Assembly: GCA_913052475.1 (NCBI GenBank) | Contig: CAJXEJ010000009.1 | Location: 1 to 62,365 of the forward strand | Source: an uncultured Dehalococcoidia bacterium | GTDB lineage: Bacteria; Chloroflexota; Dehalococcoidia; Lucifugimonadales; Lucifugimonadaceae | DNA: 62,365 nucleotides | Reading direction: 5' to 3' | Shown here: positions 42,870-51,334 of the stretch, in pieces | Numbering within the stretch: position 1 is the stretch's first letter | Layout of the letters: the number at the start of each line of letters is the position of its first letter | The notes under the pieces: model-generated | The model's database searches: none | Seen by the model: only the letters and a program-made list of their open reading frames with translations | Told to the model about the DNA's origin: nothing | Made by a program: the position numbers and the translations under genes

Positions 42870-45800
42870 CTAGCCCCAGTCCTTCGAATGGAATTCGGGG
42901 ATTGATTCCTCGATGGGTGTGATTGTTTCGACGACGATGTTCATTGTTCCTTCGCGGCGGGAAACTGTACCGGTGGCGAGGAGTAGTGATTCTTTGATCA
43001 CGAGTTTCAGACGCTGATAGATGCTCGGCCAGATGATTAACGGTGAGTGGCCGAACTCGTCTTCGAGGGTGATGAAGACCGTCTTACCGTTCGGCTTCTG
43101 GCGTCTTATGACAAGACCCGCCACCGAGATTCGATTGCCGTTGGCGTAGTTTCGTACCTCCTCACTGCGTATGACCGTTGAAGGTAGATGCGGTCTGAGT
43201 TTCGCCATCAGGTGACTCTGCGGATAGACGCCTGTCGCCGAGTATTCGCCGATCATTCGATCCCAATCCGATTCTGCGGGCAATGCCACCAAATCCTGCT
43301 CGACCGGCATTTCGAACGTCAACTGACGCGTGCCGTCTTTCTTCTCGCCGTGGGGTCGATAGCGCAGGCCCGACTCCCAGCGTAGATGTCGGCGATCAGC
43401 GATCGTTGGTGGGTCACGGTCGGCGATCTCGTCGAAGCGATCGAGCGCACCTGCCGCCGAGAGGAGATCGAGCACTTCCTGCTGCACCCCGGTTCTCGAC
43501 ATGAAATTCGCCAGCGAAACGAACTCGCCACCTGCCGCTCGTTCCTCGAGAATAGGTACGGCTGTCGCAGTATTCAACTTGGCCACGTGGGTGAACCCCA
43601 TCCGCAGCGCACCATCCTCGATAACCGCCTTCTCACCGCTTAGATTCACGTCGGGTTCGAGCACCTTAACGCCGTGCCGGACAGCGTCTTCTTTCAGAGT
43701 TTCCAGATTGTAGAAACCCAGCGGCTGGTTGTTGAACAGTCCGACGAAAAACTCGAGCGGCCAGTAGTGTTTGAGCCACGACATCTGGTAGGCAGTTACA
43801 CCGAAGGCAAAGGCATGAGCTTCAGGAAATTGATACATGCCGTGGAACTTGCCGAACACCTTTTCGGCGGCATCGAGCGGAACGCCTTTCGTAAGCGCAC
43901 CCGTGATGAACTTTTCTTTCCAGTGGGCGATGTGCCGCTCGTTGTTTCTGCGGGTGAACGCTCGCCGCATCTGATCGCCCTCGATGGCGCTCATACCGCC
44001 GACGTACATCGCCAGTTCGCCGAGCTGGTCCTGATAGAGCGGCACGCCGTAGGTTCGCCCAAGAGCGGCTTCTTCTAGCGGATGATCGTATTGCCAGTCG
44101 AGGTCTTTGCCCATGTGGCGCCTTATAAGCAGAGTCACACCATCGTTCACTCTAACGCCGGGTCGGACTGCTCCGACCTCCCATGCCATCTCGGTCAAGT
44201 TGCGGGGTCGCAGGCGGGTGACGGTCTGCATTTGCGCTGCCGATTCGATCTGGAACACCCCGATGGTGTCGGCGTTGTGGATGTCGGTGTAGACGGCGTG
44301 GTCTTCGAAATCGATGCGAGAGATGTCTACTCGTTCCTCGGTTTGTTTTCTTATCAATTCGAGGGCTTCACTGAGTTGCGATAATGCGCCGAGGGCGAGG
44401 AAGTCGATCTTCACAAAACCGGCGTCTTCGGCGGCGTTTTTGTCCCACTGGCAGATGTATCGACCATCGATGGCACTGCGCTGAAGAGGCACTGTTTCGG
44501 AGAGTGGTCGTGCTGAAAGAATCATCCCGCTGGGGTGTTGCGCCAGGTATTTTGGGAAGTGGTTTAGTTGTTGCGACAATTCGATGAGCATCTGCCACAC
44601 GGGGGCGTCGACTCTATCTCGAAACTCGGGAAGCTCTGCCATTTCTTTGGCTAAGGCAGGAATCGAACTGTGCCCGTCAAGCCGTTTGTTGAGTCGCCCC
44701 AAATCGTCTTCAGCAATGCCCAACGCCTTACCTAGATCACGCACTGCACCACGGATTCGATAGGTCGAGATCATCCCTGTGAGCACGGCGCGCTCGTAAC
44801 CCCAGCGTTCGTGGATTCGTAGGATTAATTCGGCACGGATTTCTCGTGGGAAGTCGAGATCGATATCGGGCGGGGCGAGCTTTTCACCGTCGGCAGTTTC
44901 TGGGAGAAAGCGATCGAGCCGTAGTCCGAATTTGAGCGGATCGATGTGCGATAGGCCCGTGAGATAGCCGATCAGCAGCGCTACCGACGAACCGCGCCCG
45001 CGACCCGGCGGGTTTTCTTCGATTGGTAGTCCGGGTTCAACAAGTCCGAGGTCTTCCTGCACTTCGCGAGCAGTTCTGATGATGTCGTAATACTGCAGCA
45101 GAAAACCAACAAGACCGTGCTTTTCCAGCAGATCGAATTCCTTGTCGAGTCGTGCCGTTACTTTGGGCGTTACGCTGCCATATCGACGCACGGCAGCCTC
45201 CTCGCAGATCTTCCGCAGATACGTCGATTCGGTGTAACCCGGCGGTAGGAAATCGTAAGAGGGAAAGTCGTAGATAGCGCCGGAATTGAGATCGAATTCG
45301 CACCGGTCGGCGATTTTGACGGTGTTTGCAATCGCCTCGGGGTGTTCGCTAAATAGCGCATTCATTTCGTCGGGCGATTTCAGAAAGAACTGGTCGTTAG
45401 GGCGGCGTTCTCGGTGACTGGCTTCGAGCGATTTGTTGTGCTTGATCGCAACGAGTGCGTCGTTGAGTCGGTGTCGGTCACGAACGTGGTAATGAGCGTT
45501 GTTCGTGGCGACGATGCCCACTTCCACTTCTTTGGCGATTGCTGCCATGTGACGGTTGCGTTGCACGTCGCCCATGACGAGGTTTTGCTGTAGTTCGAGG
45601 AAGAAGTTTTCCTTACCGAATACCTCGGCATATTTTTGGGTGGCGCGTTGAGTTGAGTCGATGTCGCCTGTAGCCACTAACTTTGAAATTTCGCCTCGTC
45701 GGCAACCTGATAAGCAGATGACTCCTTCGGCGTGATCGGCGAGAAGAGTGGGGTCGAGGTGCGGGTCGTTGCGCTCTTCGGCGTCGACGTGCGCCCGGGT

Positions 45801-46490
45801 GGTCAGTAAAGAAATATTCCGGTAGCCGGCGGCAGTTTCGGCGAGGAGAGTTATGTGGGGGCGTTCGTCGGGTTCGTATTGTGTGCCGTGCGGTTCGCTG
45901 AGTCCGCGTGTGAGGGTTAATTCGATGCCAATGACTGGCTTGATGCCGAGCTCTTTGCCTGCTTGCGCAAATTCCATGACGCCGCTGACGTTGTCGTGGT
46001 CGGTGATGGCGAGGGCATGAAGTCCTAGTTGTTTGGCTGTGAGCAGCAGGTCCCAGGCTTCAGAGGCTCCTTCCTGAAACGAGTAGTTGCTATGCGCATG
46101 CAATTCCGCATAGTGGCTTGCCATATTTTCTGCAGTGGGGGTGGAGGTGGTTGAGTCGATGGCATCGAGCCGCTGGGTATTGGGTTCGTTTGCCCCTTGC
46201 AAATACTCCGCCTGTTCATCGTTGAGGATGCCAGTGATTTCGCGCCTGCCACTAACCCGGCCTGCGTTCGCCGGGTTGTCGCTTCTATCGGCTGCCAAGG
46301 GTTCTCGCGATTTTGGAACGGATTGCCTGCGGCGAGATTTCGTTTCGTAACGCGGGTCGGTGGTCTCTTCTATGTTCCGGGGAGTGATATTGACAGAATC
46401 CGAACTCGCAGAGGAATCGGCATGCTGGCCAGGAGATCCGATTACTTCTTTGGCGGGCAAGGGTTTTTCTATTTCTGAGAATTTTTTCAC
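42870..46490 (-). CDS. dnaE2: Error-prone DNA polymerase III alpha subunit, DnaE2/ImuC type
   Basis: Replicative-type polymerase used for damage-induced mutagenesis. The frame is 1206 codons from GTG 46490. The usual start is nearer ATG 46124 (MASHYAELHAHSNYSFQEGA, the PHP domain), so the first 122 residues are a low-complexity, Ser/Arg-rich extension. Catalytic aspartates are in APPDIDLDFPRE (about residue 540), the palm follows, with GRGSSVALLIGYLTGL before it, then finger, HhH and OB domains (NRISVAGLVIRRQKPNG). Length of the core matches DnaE2. Downstream member of the imuB-DUF6504-dnaE2 cassette on the minus strand. The intact length of the extension argues that it is coding, but the start cannot be fixed. 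Confidence 0.93.
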   Translation of the reverse strand: MKKFSEIEKPLPAKEVIGSPGQHADSSASSDSVNITPRNIEETTDPRYETKSRRRQSVPKSREPLAADRSDNPANAGRVSGRREITGILNDEQAEYLQGANEPNTQRLDAIDSTTSTPTAENMASHYAELHAHSNYSFQEGASEAWDLLLTAKQLGLHALAITDHDNVSGVMEFAQAGKELGIKPVIGIELTLTRGLSEPHGTQYEPDERPHITLLAETAAGYRNISLLTTRAHVDAEERNDPHLDPTLLADHAEGVICLSGCRRGEISKLVATGDIDSTQRATQKYAEVFGKENFFLELQQNLVMGDVQRNRHMAAIAKEVEVGIVATNNAHYHVRDRHRLNDALVAIKHNKSLEASHRERRPNDQFFLKSPDEMNALFSEHPEAIANTVKIADRCEFDLNSGAIYDFPSYDFLPPGYTESTYLRKICEEAAVRRYGSVTPKVTARLDKEFDLLEKHGLVGFLLQYYDIIRTAREVQEDLGLVEPGLPIEENPPGRGRGSSVALLIGYLTGLSHIDPLKFGLRLDRFLPETADGEKLAPPDIDLDFPREIRAELILRIHERWGYERAVLTGMISTYRIRGAVRDLGKALGIAEDDLGRLNKRLDGHSSIPALAKEMAELPEFRDRVDAPVWQMLIELSQQLNHFPKYLAQHPSGMILSARPLSETVPLQRSAIDGRYICQWDKNAAEDAGFVKIDFLALGALSQLSEALELIRKQTEERVDISRIDFEDHAVYTDIHNADTIGVFQIESAAQMQTVTRLRPRNLTEMAWEVGAVRPGVRVNDGVTLLIRRHMGKDLDWQYDHPLEEAALGRTYGVPLYQDQLGELAMYVGGMSAIEGDQMRRAFTRRNNERHIAHWKEKFITGALTKGVPLDAAEKVFGKFHGMYQFPEAHAFAFGVTAYQMSWLKHYWPLEFFVGLFNNQPLGFYNLETLKEDAVRHGVKVLEPDVNLSGEKAVIEDGALRMGFTHVAKLNTATAVPILEERAAGGEFVSLANFMSRTGVQQEVLDLLSAAGALDRFDEIADRDPPTIADRRHLRWESGLRYRPHGEKKDGTRQLTFEMPVEQDLVALPAESDWDRMIGEYSATGVYPQSHLMAKLRPHLPSTVIRSEEVRNYANGNRISVAGLVIRRQKPNGKTVFITLEDEFGHSPLIIWPSIYQRLKLVIKESLLLATGTVSRREGTMNIVVETITPIEESIPEFHSKDWG

Positions 46491-46504
46491 TGATTTTTAG
46501 TGAG

Positions 46505-46681
46505 GTGACGGTTGATCGGATTCTGCGTCGACGGAAAGATCGTGCCTTCGATATCGAGTCGAACGCCTATCAGCAACTTCTTGATGAGGGCGCTGCTCTG
46601 GCTCGTTCTAGTGGCATAGAATTGTTCGATACTACTGTCGGCAGCGTTGCTAAGACGTACAAGAAGATTCAACCTCATTAG
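46505..46681 (+). CDS. Candidate small gene or gene fragment, 58 codons
   Basis: On the plus strand between the dnaE2 and DUF6504 genes an open stretch from GTG 46505 to TAG 46679 reads RILRRRKDRAFDIESNAY then QQLLDEGAALARSSGIELFD and ends KTYKKIQPH, with codon-like regularity. It looks like the C-terminal end of a larger protein rather than a complete one. No family recognised, no ribosome site. Could be a remnant of a neighbour lost when the mutasome moved here. Confidence 0.35.
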   Translation: MTVDRILRRRKDRAFDIESNAYQQLLDEGAALARSSGIELFDTTVGSVAKTYKKIQPH

Positions 46682-46720
46682 GAAAAGGCTTTGACCTAGT
46701 AGATAGGTGGGTGAGTGCGC

Positions 46721-47203
46721 CTAGCCTGCCTGCCGGTGCCAACTGTTGGCGACTAGATCGAGGTACACGGTTAGCTGTTGGCCACTTTCGAGTCGTAGCA
46801 CATAGTAGAGCCGGGCTATTTCCTCTTCAGGACCGTGCCACCACTCGTCGTTCACCTTCCACAGGTTTTCTATCTCAATAACCTTCACCCAATTGCCATC
46901 GGAGACGAGTGGTGCCGACGGCACGTTTTTGAGGTGGGTGCGAGCTGTACGTGCGCCGTTTGTCGTTGTGAGTGTGAGGCGATTGGGGTCGCCCTCTAGC
47001 TCCCTCTCTCGGAGGGAGGGAGGACTGGTGTGCGCTGCTGGCTGTGGGTTGTTGCGGCGGTTTCGGCGAGCGCGTGGCGAGTCTATGGCTGGTGGGACCT
47101 GAACCGCTGTTGGGTTGCCCACTGCATCGGTTCGGACGTGGACTTCTCGAGGTGCGTTTAGCGGTTTGATTCCGCCGGAATGGATTTTGCTGGTGCTGGT
47201 CAT
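46721..47203 (-). CDS. DUF6504 family protein, mutasome-associated
   Basis: 160-residue protein with a basic, Pro-rich N-terminal half and a conserved C-terminal domain (IENLWKVNDEWWHG, LYYVLRLESGQQLTVYLDLV, ANSWHRQAG) typical of DUF6504, found beside dnaE2/imuB in Actinobacteria and Chloroflexota. Its role is unknown. The stretch PPSLRERELEGDPN is encoded by an inserted CTCCCTC palindrome (see the repeat at 46992). Middle gene of the cassette; 97 nt downstream of imuB. Confidence 0.75.
   Translation of the reverse strand: MTSTSKIHSGGIKPLNAPREVHVRTDAVGNPTAVQVPPAIDSPRARRNRRNNPQPAAHTSPPSLRERELEGDPNRLTLTTTNGARTARTHLKNVPSAPLVSDGNWVKVIEIENLWKVNDEWWHGPEEEIARLYYVLRLESGQQLTVYLDLVANSWHRQAG
46992..47023. 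repeat. CTCCCTC palindrome inside DUF6504 coding sequence
   Basis: CTCCCTCTCTCGGAGGGAG forms a hairpin within the N-terminal, non-conserved part of the DUF6504 gene. Reading frame is kept. Similar CCTCTC and CTCCTTT hairpins are intergenic elsewhere (30393, 33759, 47269, 58876), so the element seems to have inserted in frame. Confidence 0.55.
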
Positions 47204-47268
47204 GATTATTCGTTAGGGGGCGTCATTGAATAACTTGGGCTCCGCGTCGCATTTCACCTTTCCTCTAA

Positions 47269-47291
47269 CTCCTTTCTATTAAGGAAAGGAG
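47269..47291. repeat. CTCCTTTC hairpin between imuB and DUF6504
   Basis: CTCCTTTC-TATTAAG-GAAAGGAG, 8-bp arms, in the 97-nt gap. It could attenuate transcription into DUF6504 and dnaE2, or be a dispersed repeat. Confidence 0.5.
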
Positions 47292-47300
47292 AACTTGTAC

Positions 47301-48821
47301 TTAGCCGACCTTCGTTGTCTCTTCAGCGCCGGCACCGCCGCCGCTCATTTGGACGAGTGCGTAGCGGCGTTCGGGGATTCTTGACCATGGTTCGAGTTCC
47401 CGCACCTGATAAACGGGCGGCGCAATCCTGAGTCGAGATCGAAGCTGGCTGATCGTTTCTCGCAGATCGTCGTCACGTTTCACCTCTTTCCACATTGATT
47501 CCTGCCTGCCCACCTCGCCGGTGATACCCGAAAGCGTTAGACGCATGTCCTCAAGCGGTCCCGGAATTTCAGCCATATCGAGCTTCGATTTGATCGCGAA
47601 CAGAGCCTGATTTTTGTTGCTAGCAGGATCCTTGAACGCCACGCGCATGGTCCATGGGGCGTGCTGAAATACCTGCGAGTGGATATTGGCCTGACGAGCA
47701 AAACGTCGTGAAAGCTGCGAGCGGCCGTATGCGCGCCCCAACAGGCTTTCGATGGCTAGAACAATGGTCGTCAGGCTCACCGTGGGATCGGGGAAGTCGA
47801 GGTGTTCCGATACGTCCAGCACGCTCCGTTTCGGCATTAGTGGGCGATTGTCGATGCCGTTCGCCATATCCCATACCGTGCCGCCTGCCTGACCGAATTG
47901 CGCTTCCATCGGACCACGGGGAAGATCGGCGATGTGGCCCATCGTTGTTAGTCCGAAGGCGTGCAACCGCTTAATGAGTGAGTAAGGCACGGGTAGGGAA
48001 TCGACCGGGAAGTGATCAAGAAAACGTCCCGGCTCGCCGGTTACTTTTCGTCCGCTGTTCGAGTGACTCAAAAGTGAGGCGGCGTAGGCGAGCCATTTGT
48101 TATCGCCAACACCGATACGCAGGTCGAAATTGTCGACTGCGCCGGCAAGCAGCCGTACTACATGTGCGTCGTTACCGTAGAGGGCTTCGAGTCCCCAGAT
48201 GCCAACGTAGGCGAGTCCGGGAGCCGTTGCTTCGATATCGGGAACCAGACGCTCAAGGTTTTCGATGATTTCGTCGAACACCAGTGCGTAGAGCGGGGTG
48301 TCGGCTTCGATGATGAGCACGCCCCGGTGACGTGATGTCGCCTCCGTGAGTGGTATGCCGGGCATGACGTCGGCTAGATCGGGTGATGCTGCGAGTACTA
48401 CATGGGTTGAAAGAGAGTTTTTCGCTGTAGCCTTTGAGCCCGCGCCCGGCATATTTGTGAGTTCTTCAGCCAGATTGAGTGTCTTGCCAGCAACGATCGC
48501 CGAGCGGTCGTGCAGCTCAGGCTTTCGCATGATTTCGACCTGCCACGGAAAGTTCGGAATCCGCAAGCACGCAAGTGCCTTAGGTGGCGAGGCCACGTTT
48601 CCTGAGAGGTTGTGAGTGGTTGATTGAGTCGATGGACGTGGCTTCTGGACGATAGTGCGTTGGGGTGTTGTTCGCGGTTGGCTTGCTGGCGAAGTTAGTG
48701 CTTTGACTTGTGGGGGAGGTCGTCTCATAGATGGCGTGTTGTGTGATGTTGGGTGAGTGCCGAAAAAATCAATCAACGCCAGCTTGAAATGGACGCTGTA
48801 GGTGAGACGAAACAAGCTCAT
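47301..48821 (-). CDS. imuB: ImuB-like Y-family polymerase protein
   Basis: Inactive Y-family polymerase relative that, in the ImuA-ImuB-DnaE2 mutasome, links DnaE2 to the sliding clamp. After a low-complexity N-terminal tail, the core begins ACLRIPNFPWQVEIM, where active Y polymerases have an Asp-Phe motif (D.D.F); the catalytic acids are missing here, as in ImuB. The palm and finger parts (IEATAPGLAYVGIWGLEALY) and the HhH/little finger (AFGLTTMGHIADLPRGPMEAQFG, split over two motifs) are present. 506 residues from 48821; an in-frame ATG at 48728 would give 475. No ImuA gene is next to it. A LexA-type palindrome lies 69 bp upstream. Confidence 0.9.
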   Translation of the reverse strand: MSLFRLTYSVHFKLALIDFFGTHPTSHNTPSMRRPPPQVKALTSPASQPRTTPQRTIVQKPRPSTQSTTHNLSGNVASPPKALACLRIPNFPWQVEIMRKPELHDRSAIVAGKTLNLAEELTNMPGAGSKATAKNSLSTHVVLAASPDLADVMPGIPLTEATSRHRGVLIIEADTPLYALVFDEIIENLERLVPDIEATAPGLAYVGIWGLEALYGNDAHVVRLLAGAVDNFDLRIGVGDNKWLAYAASLLSHSNSGRKVTGEPGRFLDHFPVDSLPVPYSLIKRLHAFGLTTMGHIADLPRGPMEAQFGQAGGTVWDMANGIDNRPLMPKRSVLDVSEHLDFPDPTVSLTTIVLAIESLLGRAYGRSQLSRRFARQANIHSQVFQHAPWTMRVAFKDPASNKNQALFAIKSKLDMAEIPGPLEDMRLTLSGITGEVGRQESMWKEVKRDDDLRETISQLRSRLRIAPPVYQVRELEPWSRIPERRYALVQMSGGGAGAEETTKVG

Positions 48822-48889
48822 CTGTTATTTCAGCCGGTCTGACTTTCTGGTGATTTCCGAGAGCCAAATACCGTCTGAGAGACCCATAA

Positions 48890-48905
48890 TAGAACATTTG
48901 TTCTA
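48890..48905. promoter_or_regulatory. Putative LexA (SOS) box upstream of imuB
   Basis: TAGAACA-TT-TGTTCTA, perfect 7-bp arms, contains GAAC-N4-GTTC, the Gram-positive/actinobacterial LexA core. On the minus strand it overlaps a TATTAT (48886-48891), a plausible -10 for imuB, so a bound repressor would block the promoter. Distance 69 bp to the imuB start. Basis is sequence match plus known SOS control of mutasome genes. Confidence 0.7.
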
Positions 48906-49630
48906 GAATGCAGTAGAGGATGGCACGCAATTTAGGGGCGCCGGGCTTGATATTCCGACTCCTGCCTGTCCTGAACACGTCGAATTGGTGGGCGGGGATG
49001 GTTCGGCAGTTGTTTCGTATTGACCACTGATTGCGACTTTGTCGACCCTTCGACAGGGCTCAGGATGATATGGATCAAAATTACCGGTTTCTTTGATGTG
49101 TCAGAAGCTGTACCGGAGCCAAAACGTCTTAAAAGCAAAAACCCATGTGTTGTGCCCGGACCTTTGCTTTGGAGGAGTACCAGTGTCAGCTGGATTTTCG
49201 CGAACTAAGCAAAATTGCTGCGGCAGCAGAGCCTGCTACTGCACCCGATATGAACTTTTTCACTGCCATGTAACAGCCTCCATGTCATGCCCCCCGATAT
49301 CAATTTTTTGGGGACTGTCTGTCTACGAGCTAATTATTGATGTGCAGCATTACAAAATGGTTATAGGTAGCTATGAATTCGCTGAGAGTGTCGCTAGCGA
49401 CCTTTTCTGAGAGATCGTAATAAGTTGACTGGGATGGGGTGATGAGGCTTCAGCTGGTGGGTGGTAGAAGTTGTTTTAGCGATAACTAATAAGTGGGACG
49501 AGTGTGGCGTTACATGCAGCGATATGCGTTGTAGTCTGGTTTTCGTTATTTCGGCGGCATTCACTGTCGAAACATAATCTCGCCTGGGTGACGGACTCGG
49601 CGAACAACATGAACGGTAAACGAATCATCA
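48906..49630. other. Long intergenic region before proS, with a dispersed repeat
   Basis: 725 nt. It contains a 36-bp repeat copy (49035-49070, GACTTTGTCGACCCTTCGAC then AGGGCTCAGGATGATA). A 42-codon stretch from ATG 49145 to TAA 49271 (FALEEYQCQLDFRELSKI) is too short to support. A longer plus-strand open frame at 49093-49410 has no coding features. No promoter or T-box-like leader was found for proS. Confidence 0.5.
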
Positions 49631-51325
49631 ATGAGAAGCTCCCAACTATTTGGAAAAACCCTTCGCCAAGCTCCTGGTGACGCTGAAAACATCAGCCATC
49701 AGTTGCTGATCCGGGCTGGATTCATCCAGCAGATCGCAACCGGGATATTTAGCTTTCAGCCGCTAGGCAACCGATCGATCACCAAGATCCGCAACATTAT
49801 TCGAGAAGAGATGGATCGAGTGGGTGGGCAAGAAATCAACATGCCCGTGGTTCAGCCTCGGAGTCTCTGGGAAGAGTCGGGCAGGGCAGAAACGTTTGTG
49901 CCACCGCTGGCTACTTTCGAAGATCGTCGCGAGCGTGACATGGTCATTGCGCCCACGCACGAGGAAACTGCGACTGCAATGGCGCGTGCTGGCGTGACGA
50001 GCTACCGCGACCTACCGTTTACGATCTACCAGATTCAGACTAAGTTCCGTGACGAAACGCGTCCTCGTGGTGGCCTGCTGCGTGTGCGTGAGTTCGAAAT
50101 GAAGGACGCTTATTCGTTTGACGCTGATGAAGAGGGTATGGATCGCAGCTTTCAGGCGATGGTCGCTGCTTACAAGCGCATATTCAGGCGCTGTGGGTTG
50201 GAAGTAGTGATGGTAGAAGCCGACTCGGGCGGAATTGGTGGTAAGGATTCGAACGAGTTCGTGCTGTTGACCGAGAGCGGTGAAGACACGATATTAATGT
50301 CGACCGAGAGCGACTATGCCGCGAACGTCGAGAAGGCGGAGTTCATCAAGAAAAAATTCCCGAAGGGTGAGCTTGGTGAAGTGGAAGAATTCGCCACTCC
50401 GGGCATCAAGACGATCGACGAGTTGGCGAAAGCCGAAGGCGTTTCGAAATCGAAGACAGCCAAGGCCGTTTTCTACAGCGTAGATGGCGAAATTGTTGTC
50501 GTAACGATTCGCGGCGACTACGACGTTAACGAAACAAAGCTGCGTAACGTGCTCGGTGGCTCGGAACCACGTTTCGCAACACCGGAAGAAGTGAAGGCTG
50601 CAGGACTGGTTTCTGGATCGGCTTCAGCTGTTGGACTTGACGGTATGAAGAGCGTTGTCGACGATTCGATCACCCTGGGGTCGAACTATCTTGCGGGTGC
50701 CAATAAAGAGGGCTTCCACCTTCGTAATGTGAACTTAGAACGCGATTTCAAAGCTGACATTCTTGCTGATATCGCTGAAGCTAAGAAGGGCTATTTTTCA
50801 CCAGACGGCAAAGGCAAGCTGGTCGCCAAGCGGGGTATCGAGGTTGGGCACGTGTTCAAACTCGGCAACGTCTATTCATCGAAGATGGGCGCTGAGTACA
50901 CTGATGAAGACGGTGGCCAGAACGAAATTCTAATGGGGTGTTATGGCATCGGTGTTGGGCGATTACTCGCTGCTGCTGTGGAATCCAATCACGACGACTT
51001 CGGTATGGTTCTACCACAGGCGATTGCGCCTTACGACGTTTATCTGGCGGGTCTGAATCTTAACGATGCCGACATCGCGGGGAAAGCGGAATCGATCTAC
51101 GAAGCGTTGCAGGACGCCGGTTACGAAGTGCTGTTCGACGATCGAGACGCACCACCAGGCGTGAAGTTCAAAGACGCCGACCTGCTGGGGATTCCTATCC
51201 GGATCGTAATCAGCTCTCGGAGTCTCGAAAACGGTGGCGTGGAAGTGAAGGCTCGAACGAGCAAGGATTCAGAGATTGTTCCTGAGTCGGCTGTCATTGC
51301 GAGCGTGAAGAAGTTGCTGGGTTGA
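49631..51325 (+). CDS. proS: Prolyl-tRNA synthetase, bacterial type with insertion domain
   Basis: Charges tRNA-Pro. The 564 residues include class II motif 1 (around MPVVQPRSLWEESGR), motif 2 (FRDETRPRGGLLRVREFEMKDAYSF, split over two motifs), the editing insertion domain in the middle (TIDELAKAEGVSKSKTAKA, VTIRGDYDVNETKLRNVLGG), motif 3 (NEILMGCYGIGVGRLLAAAVE) and the anticodon-binding domain. Length fits the bacterial form with the INS domain. Transcribed alone; the next downstream gene on the plus strand is nusA, after a decayed minus-strand gene. Confidence 0.97.
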   Translation: MRSSQLFGKTLRQAPGDAENISHQLLIRAGFIQQIATGIFSFQPLGNRSITKIRNIIREEMDRVGGQEINMPVVQPRSLWEESGRAETFVPPLATFEDRRERDMVIAPTHEETATAMARAGVTSYRDLPFTIYQIQTKFRDETRPRGGLLRVREFEMKDAYSFDADEEGMDRSFQAMVAAYKRIFRRCGLEVVMVEADSGGIGGKDSNEFVLLTESGEDTILMSTESDYAANVEKAEFIKKKFPKGELGEVEEFATPGIKTIDELAKAEGVSKSKTAKAVFYSVDGEIVVVTIRGDYDVNETKLRNVLGGSEPRFATPEEVKAAGLVSGSASAVGLDGMKSVVDDSITLGSNYLAGANKEGFHLRNVNLERDFKADILADIAEAKKGYFSPDGKGKLVAKRGIEVGHVFKLGNVYSSKMGAEYTDEDGGQNEILMGCYGIGVGRLLAAAVESNHDDFGMVLPQAIAPYDVYLAGLNLNDADIAGKAESIYEALQDAGYEVLFDDRDAPPGVKFKDADLLGIPIRIVISSRSLENGGVEVKARTSKDSEIVPESAVIASVKKLLG

Positions 51326-51334
51326 GGGTGTCGC

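Noticed and set aside
49093-49410. A 105-codon open frame before proS
   Set aside because: No ribosome site, no recognisable domain and irregular composition; the region also contains a dispersed repeat.
48906-49630. T-box riboswitch in front of proS
   Set aside because: No T-box sequence (TGGNACC) with antiterminator or following terminator could be found.
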